From JBGTFE01 sp041747435 (GTDB lineage: Bacteria; Acidobacteriota; Blastocatellia; Pyrinomonadales; Pyrinomonadaceae): a DNA stretch of 64,000 bases. The notes beneath the pieces were generated by a model. The model made no database searches and was not told the DNA's origin. It was given only the letters and a program-made list of their open reading frames with translations. Position 1 is the stretch's first letter, and each line of letters starts with the position of its first letter. Location: contig JBGTFE010000074.1 in the NCBI GenBank assembly GCA_041747435.1, positions 1-64,000 on the forward strand. Reading direction: 5' to 3'. Of this stretch, positions 58,553-64,000 are shown in pieces. The translations under genes and the position numbers were made by a program.

Positions 58553-59986
58553 TTAATTTCCCGGAACGGGAACGTCGCCGTTTTGTCCGAAACCGACGAA
58601 AGCAGTTCCGCCGGTTGAGCGCTGGATATACCATGTGCGGTCGGACGGGCGGAAGATCCCTGCGTCAAACTTGCCGTCGCCGTCGTAGTCCCCCGGCGCG
58701 GGAACGTCGCCGTTAGTGCCGAACGGGAACGCAAAATAGGAAAGATCCTCGCTTCTGACGACAAACCATTCGCCGGTTGAAGGTCGCCAGATTGCCATAT
58801 CGGCTTTGCCGTCGTCGGTGTAGTCGCCCTGCACCGGAATGTCCATTCCGTCGCCGAACGTTGTCGCGAGCAATCCCGCCGTCGAACGGCTTAGCCACCA
58901 TTGACCGTTTGACGGTCTAAAAATCGCAACATCAGCTTTCCCGTCGCCGTCATAATCAGCCGGAACAGGAGTGTCGCCGATCGAGCCCCAGCCTTGAATG
59001 GTAATGCCGCCCGTGGAATTCAAAATATACCACGCGGCGCTGGAGGGACGGAAAACAGCCGCATCGGTCTTGCCGTCACCGTCATAATCAGCTTGGACGG
59101 GAATGTCACCATCGGAGCCGAACGGGAATGCATAATACGAAAAATCTTCGCTGCGCAGAACAAACCACTCGCCCAAGGACGGGCGCCAAAACGCGAGATC
59201 AGCCTTGCCGTCGCCCGTAAAATCACCGGGCGCGATCAAATCCGTCGAAGCGCCAAACTGGAATGCGCCAATGCTGCCGTTCGAGCTTCTCAAATACCAC
59301 CATTCGCCAACCGGCGGGCGGAAGATAGAAATATCCGTTTTAGAATCGCCGTCAAAATCGGCAGGCGCATATCTTGCTAAAGCGGTCCGCTGCGTTTTAT
59401 AGATATGATCGCCGCTCGAAGTGCCGTCGCTGTTCGCCGAATTTCCGGCGGCGTAAAAAGTTACGGGTCCAACCGCTTGCGAAGGCGCGTTCCACGTAAA
59501 AGTCCACGATTTTGAACCGAACTGCGTCGGAACCACGCCGTCGCCCGTGTGCATTATGTAGGTTCGGGTCTGTGTTCCAATAATGCCGTTCTGCGTCTGA
59601 AGCTGCTGCGGCGTCTGCGGCGGAAGCGTGAACGTTCCGGTACGCCGTCCCAAAGAATCGAGCGCCGTCAATTGAAAGCCGTAGATCACGGCGTCAGCCT
59701 GCGAGGTCGTAACCGTAAGACTTATCGATTGATTCGGCGCGTAGGTCACCGGCACGCCGGAGATTGAAATACTACCCGTTCCGGTGTTTACCACAAAATC
59801 GGAATGACACGCTGTGCAGTCCGCCTCACCCGGCGCGCCGGTCATGCCCGGCGTCGGTCCGCTTGCCGAAGCGTTTACTTTCTCGTATGTACCCGGAATG
59901 AACAGAAAACCGGCGACCGCCACAATGACGGCGACGCCGATAACGATCAGCTTGAGAAGGACGAGCGCGGTCAGATTAATTTTCAT
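58553..59986 (-). CDS. FG-GAP/VCBS repeat protein with a CxxCH motif (choice-of-anchor V type)
   Basis: The 477-aa exported protein starts with a hydrophobic signal or anchor (about 8-30). A domain with a c-type heme-binding motif 'CTACH' (57-61) follows, then a beta-sandwich 'SISISGVPVTYAPNQSISLT' region that resembles the choice-of-anchor V (reeler-like) domain. Six beta-propeller FG-GAP repeats such as 'ADYDGDGKTDAAVFRP' and 'GDYDGDGKFDAGIFRP' make up the C-terminal 270 residues. The repeats bind calcium at D-x-D-x-D sites in other proteins. Its C-terminal repeat module resembles that of the next gene upstream. Role: surface or secreted adhesin-like, unknown. Confidence 0.85.
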   Translation of the reverse strand: MKINLTALVLLKLIVIGVAVIVAVAGFLFIPGTYEKVNASASGPTPGMTGAPGEADCTACHSDFVVNTGTGSISISGVPVTYAPNQSISLTVTTSQADAVIYGFQLTALDSLGRRTGTFTLPPQTPQQLQTQNGIIGTQTRTYIMHTGDGVVPTQFGSKSWTFTWNAPSQAVGPVTFYAAGNSANSDGTSSGDHIYKTQRTALARYAPADFDGDSKTDISIFRPPVGEWWYLRSSNGSIGAFQFGASTDLIAPGDFTGDGKADLAFWRPSLGEWFVLRSEDFSYYAFPFGSDGDIPVQADYDGDGKTDAAVFRPSSAAWYILNSTGGITIQGWGSIGDTPVPADYDGDGKADVAIFRPSNGQWWLSRSTAGLLATTFGDGMDIPVQGDYTDDGKADMAIWRPSTGEWFVVRSEDLSYFAFPFGTNGDVPAPGDYDGDGKFDAGIFRPSDRTWYIQRSTGGTAFVGFGQNGDVPVPGN

Positions 59987-60125
59987 CGTTTATAGCTCCG
60001 GAAAATATCTTTCGATGAAGCGGGTTTTTCAGCTGTTTAGACGTTTCCTTTGAGTTGAAAGTCTAAGTAATTAACTCATTTTGAAGCTTCCGAATCGGAA
60101 AGTCAAAGAATTCACCTAGCGCGCA

Positions 60126-60161
60126 AATCAAAAAGGCTGACGAATTGCTTCGCCAGCCTTT
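60126..60161 (-). terminator. Terminator downstream of the M36 protease gene
   Basis: On the minus strand a 13-bp stem (60149-60161 with 60132-60144, one G-U pair) with a 4-nt loop runs into 'TTTTTGATTT'. It lies about 40 nt after the stop. Confidence 0.85.
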
Positions 60162-60200
60162 AAGCCTAAAGATCTATGTCTGAAATGACTTTGATCTTGT

Positions 60201-63200
60201 TTATGGTACCGGGGTTGTCGGAATGTACGCACCCGGAATTGTTTTATCTGCTGCCAGACCGAACAAGGCGGCAAACGAGCCGCTGGTTGACTGGTTCAGA
60301 TACCAGGTTCCCCCGCGATAAACCGCTATATCGTCCGTGCCGTCTCCGTCGTAGTCGCCCGGAACCGGAATGTCTCCTGCCAAGCCCCACAACGACACCG
60401 TAGTTACGCTGTCGGAACTTCTTCGGATCCACCATTGACTGGTTGACGGACGGAATATCGCGACGTCGTCTTCGTTATCGCCGTCGTAATCAGCCGGAAC
60501 CAGGATATCGCCGGTTTGACCAAACGGAATAGCATCGAAATTCGTGGCAGGCGTTCCCGTGTTGCGAGCAATGTAAAACGTATGATTGCTCGGACGGTAA
60601 ACCGCCAGATTCGTCTTAGCGTCGTTATCGTGGTTCATGGAAATCGGTATATCTCCTGTCAATCCAAACGGCGCGATAGTGTTCGCGGGAGCGCCGCCGC
60701 TGTTCAGGATAAACCATTCTCCGGTCGACGGTCGCCAGATCGCAGCATCCGCCTTGCCGTCGCCATCGTAATCACCAGATACGGGAATATCGCCCGTGCT
60801 TCCCCATTCAAGTCCAGTCAGCGTAAAGCCGTTGCTGTTGAGAATGTAGAAGTCGGCAACACCGGGTGTGTTGCTTGCACGGAATACCGCAGTATCGGTT
60901 TTATTGTCACCATCGTAATCACCGGGAACGAGAACGTCGGAGCCGAGTCCCCAGTTGATAGCCGCAAATCCGGCGGTGGAACGATTCAAATACCAGTTGC
61001 CTTCCGTCGGACGGAAGACCGAAAGATCCGTTCTGCCGTCGCCGTCAAAGTCGGCTCTGGAGCGTGTAGGTGTTAGCATACACGTATAGCCGCTCAGGAA
61101 ACTTCCGCCGGTCAATACAACATTATCAACCCGTACGCCGGTTGCCGCTACGGATGTATCTGTCGCCATGCGCCAACGAAGACTAATCACCTGACCGTTT
61201 AACGCTGCCGGTAGATTAATAACCGTGTCAAGATAAGCGCCGGCATTGCCTGACCACGCCCGGCGACCACCGATCGGACTTGAAAATCCGGTCGAAATCG
61301 TCGAGTTGTAACCGCCGCTGACAAACGGACAGTTCGCGCCCGGACAAATCGCCGCACAACTCGGACAAACATCTACCCATGTCGTGCCGTCGGTTGAATA
61401 CTCGACGACCATACCGTCAAATGTACTTTCAGTTTGATACCAGTTCTTGAACGACAACTGCGCCGTAGCCGAAGTGATCTGCGCCCCGACTACTAAAGTG
61501 GCATCATTCAGCGTTGCCGGATCGTTGGCAAAAGCCAGATTCGGCGCCGAACTTGGTGTAGTTGTTGATGTAACCCAGTTAACACCCGTTCCAAGCAAGA
61601 CAACATTTTCCCAGTTTGCTGGAAGAGCCGGTGCGGTTACGCCGTCAAAGTTTTGTGTCGAACCGCTAAACGTCGGTACGCCGAGACGGAACGATCTGTT
61701 GACAGGTGTCTGCATTCCGACATCACTCGAAACGTTGATCGCAACCGTATGGAGACTTCCGCACATGGCAGCTCCCGGAACACTGTATGGAATGTTCATC
61801 GTAACGGTTGCGCCGTGGGCAATGTTGCCGTAATTGACGTTTGTTCCGCCATTGACATTGACCATTACATTATTGACCGTTCCACCCGTAGCATTGGATA
61901 CGGCAACGCTCAACAAGACGTTTTCACCCGGTTCGGGGAAGCCGTCGTTGTCGCCCGTTGAATCGCTGACCGAGAACGGAGTAACGTGCTGAACATTCGG
62001 AAAATCGAATGCTTCTGTAACAACAGTATTGTTCGCACCCGTTCCGGCATTAACAACAACCGCGCTAAAGCCCATTCCGCGACGGCGGAAGCCTTCACGA
62101 ACATCAAGCACGTCGGCGGATGCCTCCGGAACTGCGGGCAATGCCGAAGCCGCCATAATGATCGCATCGCGTTCCTGCAAAAAGGTCGGAGCCGCCGGCG
62201 CAAGCTTCATACCGTCAGTAACCACCTGCAAAGCCCGAGGATTTCCCGCAGCCCATCCGAGGCGGGCAACCATTAATGTTCGAACTTCCCACAAAGCACT
62301 GCTCCAAATTTCACCTAAATTGTGAACCTGATCGCAAGTTGCCGAACCAACCGGTCCGCGTGCAAATGCAAAGACTGTGTTATTAAAAAAGGCTCCACAA
62401 CCGGCATTAATGTGATTGAATGTATAGGCGTTGTGCGGTTTCATATTTACACCGCCCAAGAAACCGATCGGTGCTTTCGGATAACGGCGAATACCGTAGT
62501 AGTAATTACTCGTATCCGCAGCTGATGCCAGAAGATAGGTAGCATAACCGCCCACTGTGTAAATTCCGTTAGCCGTATCGGTCGGTTCGGAAAGAAGCGC
62601 GTGACCATAAAAATCAGACCAGCCTTCGCCCATACCGCGCGCCATATTCGTTGAAAGACCGGTTGAATTGCCATGCAGACGGTTTGAAGTTCCGTGTGTA
62701 AGTTCGTGAATGATCACGTCGGCATCAATCGTTCCGTCGAAATCCGGTGTCGGACCTGTCCAGAGAAACATCTGCATTCTTCCGCGTCCGCCGTCCGCCG
62801 GAGTTGCGAAGTTGGCATTGTTTGTGCCGCCGCAATCCTGACCTTCAGCCGAAATACGGTCGTTGCCGACGCCCATTGCGGTAAAGTTAGTAGTTTGGAA
62901 ATTTCTTGCCGCTTCGTCAAATCCGAGTCGATAAAGATGGTCGTGATACCAGTTTGTAACCCAGAACATTTGAACCGCAGAAGCTCTCTGAAAATCCGTG
63001 TTTGCAGGTGGAGCCGCGACGCACGGAGTCGGCGCGTTTGGCGCGGGCGTTTCGCCGGTGTTGTTTGCCGGATTACCCGGATTATCGGTCACACCAAACG
63101 GGAAATTGAAAACACGATTCGGATTGCCGACTGGAACACTTGCCGCGTCAACACCATTTGTCGTATCACGATCCATACCCGATTCAACAGCATTACCGTC

Positions 63201-64000
63201 GGTCGTATTGTTGCCGTCGGTGATCCAACCGTTGTTGTTGAAAGTATTTGGCGCTTCGTTTCCGATTCTGGTCATCATCGTCCGCGAAATTCTCGCGCCT
63301 TGCGAGCCCAGTCCTGGATCAATCGGACCCGGTGTGAAAGGGTTCGGGCTATCGGCTGAATCAAGCATCGCACCGCCATTGCGATAGACGTTGTAGGTTG
63401 CGGATTGCGTCTGATCTTCAGTGATGTTCTTGCGCCAGAGCATTCCGCCGGTTTCGGCATCAACGATGACGTAAAAAGCATTGACCGGCTGCCAGATCAA
63501 AACGCGCCAAGCTGTGCGCGCCACGCCCGGTTCGGTCGGGAAATACATTTTTTCAGCGGTTGTCGCCCAATCGCCGTTGCCGAAAACCGTTCTCAAATCC
63601 GTAGAAGCGGCATCATTGACTTGAATGTCGCGCTGGGACGGTTCGGCGTTGATGTGGCGAAAAGCGGATCTGACAGCATCGACCGGATCGCGGAAATCGC
63701 TTGAAAGTGATTCATAATCGAGTCCCGGTGCGAGATTGTTGATCACGCGAAGCATTTCACCATTTTTTGTGAAACCGGCTTTGACTTCGGCGCGAAATAC
63801 CGGAACGCCGCTAATCAACTGTTCGAGATGCGCAAACGACATTTGACCGTTCTGGTTTGTGTAATCAGCCGCAACCCTTAGAGAATTCGCTTGCGCGTCC
63901 GTTACGCCGATCAGCGAATTATTTTCTTTAACAAAGTTTCGCAGGATTTCCGAACGCTTCATTTGCGAAGGCGCGGTTAGCCTCTCAATGTTTGTTTTAT
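60201..64000 (-). CDS. Secreted M36 (fungalysin) metalloprotease with FG-GAP repeats, 5' end outside the window
   Basis: Large secreted zinc protease; 1253 residues follow the ATG at 63962. The reading frame continues without a stop to the window edge ('NIERLTAPSQ' precedes that Met), so the signal peptide and start lie outside. Order: FTP/PepSY-type propeptide (first 170 residues), catalytic M36 domain with the zinc motif 'HELTH' in 'VIIHELTHGTSNRLHGN' and the third ligand in 'GEGWSDFYGHALL', a beta-sandwich region, and six FG-GAP repeats ('ADFDGDGRTDLSVFRP', 'GDYDGDGKADAAIWRP' and others) at the C-terminus. A terminator follows on the minus strand. The neighbouring gene shares the repeat module. 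Confidence 0.9.
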   Translation of the reverse strand, partial: KTNIERLTAPSQMKRSEILRNFVKENNSLIGVTDAQANSLRVAADYTNQNGQMSFAHLEQLISGVPVFRAEVKAGFTKNGEMLRVINNLAPGLDYESLSSDFRDPVDAVRSAFRHINAEPSQRDIQVNDAASTDLRTVFGNGDWATTAEKMYFPTEPGVARTAWRVLIWQPVNAFYVIVDAETGGMLWRKNITEDQTQSATYNVYRNGGAMLDSADSPNPFTPGPIDPGLGSQGARISRTMMTRIGNEAPNTFNNNGWITDGNNTTDGNAVESGMDRDTTNGVDAASVPVGNPNRVFNFPFGVTDNPGNPANNTGETPAPNAPTPCVAAPPANTDFQRASAVQMFWVTNWYHDHLYRLGFDEAARNFQTTNFTAMGVGNDRISAEGQDCGGTNNANFATPADGGRGRMQMFLWTGPTPDFDGTIDADVIIHELTHGTSNRLHGNSTGLSTNMARGMGEGWSDFYGHALLSEPTDTANGIYTVGGYATYLLASAADTSNYYYGIRRYPKAPIGFLGGVNMKPHNAYTFNHINAGCGAFFNNTVFAFARGPVGSATCDQVHNLGEIWSSALWEVRTLMVARLGWAAGNPRALQVVTDGMKLAPAAPTFLQERDAIIMAASALPAVPEASADVLDVREGFRRRGMGFSAVVVNAGTGANNTVVTEAFDFPNVQHVTPFSVSDSTGDNDGFPEPGENVLLSVAVSNATGGTVNNVMVNVNGGTNVNYGNIAHGATVTMNIPYSVPGAAMCGSLHTVAINVSSDVGMQTPVNRSFRLGVPTFSGSTQNFDGVTAPALPANWENVVLLGTGVNWVTSTTTPSSAPNLAFANDPATLNDATLVVGAQITSATAQLSFKNWYQTESTFDGMVVEYSTDGTTWVDVCPSCAAICPGANCPFVSGGYNSTISTGFSSPIGGRRAWSGNAGAYLDTVINLPAALNGQVISLRWRMATDTSVAATGVRVDNVVLTGGSFLSGYTCMLTPTRSRADFDGDGRTDLSVFRPTEGNWYLNRSTAGFAAINWGLGSDVLVPGDYDGDNKTDTAVFRASNTPGVADFYILNSNGFTLTGLEWGSTGDIPVSGDYDGDGKADAAIWRPSTGEWFILNSGGAPANTIAPFGLTGDIPISMNHDNDAKTNLAVYRPSNHTFYIARNTGTPATNFDAIPFGQTGDILVPADYDGDNEDDVAIFRPSTSQWWIRRSSDSVTTVSLWGLAGDIPVPGDYDGDGTDDIAVYRGGTWYLNQSTSGSFAALFGLAADKTIPGAYIPTTPVP

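Noticed and set aside
1..64000. Insertion sequences, prophage or rRNA genes
   Set aside because: No transposase, integrase, phage structural gene or rRNA sequence was seen, only small non-coding repeats.

Overview
The window reads as a chromosomal segment of a Gram-negative member of the Acidobacteriota, most likely class Blastocatellia (Pyrinomonadaceae-like). This is an inference. It rests on the style of the FG-GAP/VCBS repeat proteins ('DYDGDGKADVAIFRP' type), a secreted M36 protease carrying the same repeats, an outer-membrane biology (LpxK, O-antigen ligase, type IV pilus secretin), an archaeal Tes-like radical SAM gene, and a large stock of small palindromic intergenic repeats. About 54 protein genes and one tRNA can be supported. 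I see no rRNA, transposase, prophage or CRISPR array.

Layout. 1-6.5 kb (+): a GT2 glycosyltransferase, an LCAT-like lipase, an F0-only ATP synthase block (atpZ, atpI, atpB, atpE) and a membrane-anchored kinase-like protein that has lost its catalytic residues. 6.5-9.3 kb (-): lpxK, trpD, trpG. 9.5-16.2 kb: two tandem secreted paralogs of unknown function, a DECR2-like SDR, a lipoprotein and a SprT-like metallopeptidase. 16.3-21.5 kb (+): hrcA-grpE-dnaK-dnaJ. 21.6-24.7 kb (-): a secreted hypothetical protein, an O-antigen ligase and a YqeY protein. 24.9-29.9 kb: a GT-C-like membrane protein, a small unknown, HU, tRNA-Pro(UGG), rdgB and an unrecognised helical protein. 29.9-34.0 kb: ybbP and ybbA beside a tesA-like lipase, the same three neighbours as in E. 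coli. 34.0-35.1 kb: a repeat cluster and an AT-rich orphan gene. 35.2-38.1 kb (+): a tight pair of radical SAM genes, the first resembling tetraether synthase. 38.1-43.4 kb: pgi, ada, a TPR protein and a nitrilase. 43.4-45.3 kb (+): a BrnT/BrnA toxin-antitoxin pair followed by an AT-rich two-gene module (a zinc-ribbon protein and a PD-(D/E)XK-like nuclease candidate) that runs into the convergent inositol-phosphate synthase gene. 46.5-52.2 kb: a glycine-zipper protein, a MATE exporter, an ACAD10/11-like kinase plus dehydrogenase set around a cupin, and a GNAT. 52.2-58.5 kb (+): the type IV pilus alignment operon pilMNOPQ behind a long structured leader, then an odd pilin-like gene. 58.5-64 kb (-): two secreted FG-GAP proteins, the last running off the window edge.

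A theme across the window is a mixed population of small dyad repeats (REP-like hairpins and near-palindromes built from repeated words). They fill many intergenic gaps, and in at least five places they have become part of reading frames: inside lpxK, in the signal peptide of a lipoprotein, inside an APH-type kinase, and at the C-termini of the O-antigen ligase and the acyl-CoA dehydrogenase.

The strongest leads for something undescribed are: the Tes-like radical SAM pair (candidate membrane-spanning lipid chemistry); the BrnT/BrnA plus zinc-ribbon plus nuclease block (candidate defence module); the structured leader of pilM; the pseudokinase next to the ATP synthase genes; and the tandem secreted paralog family.
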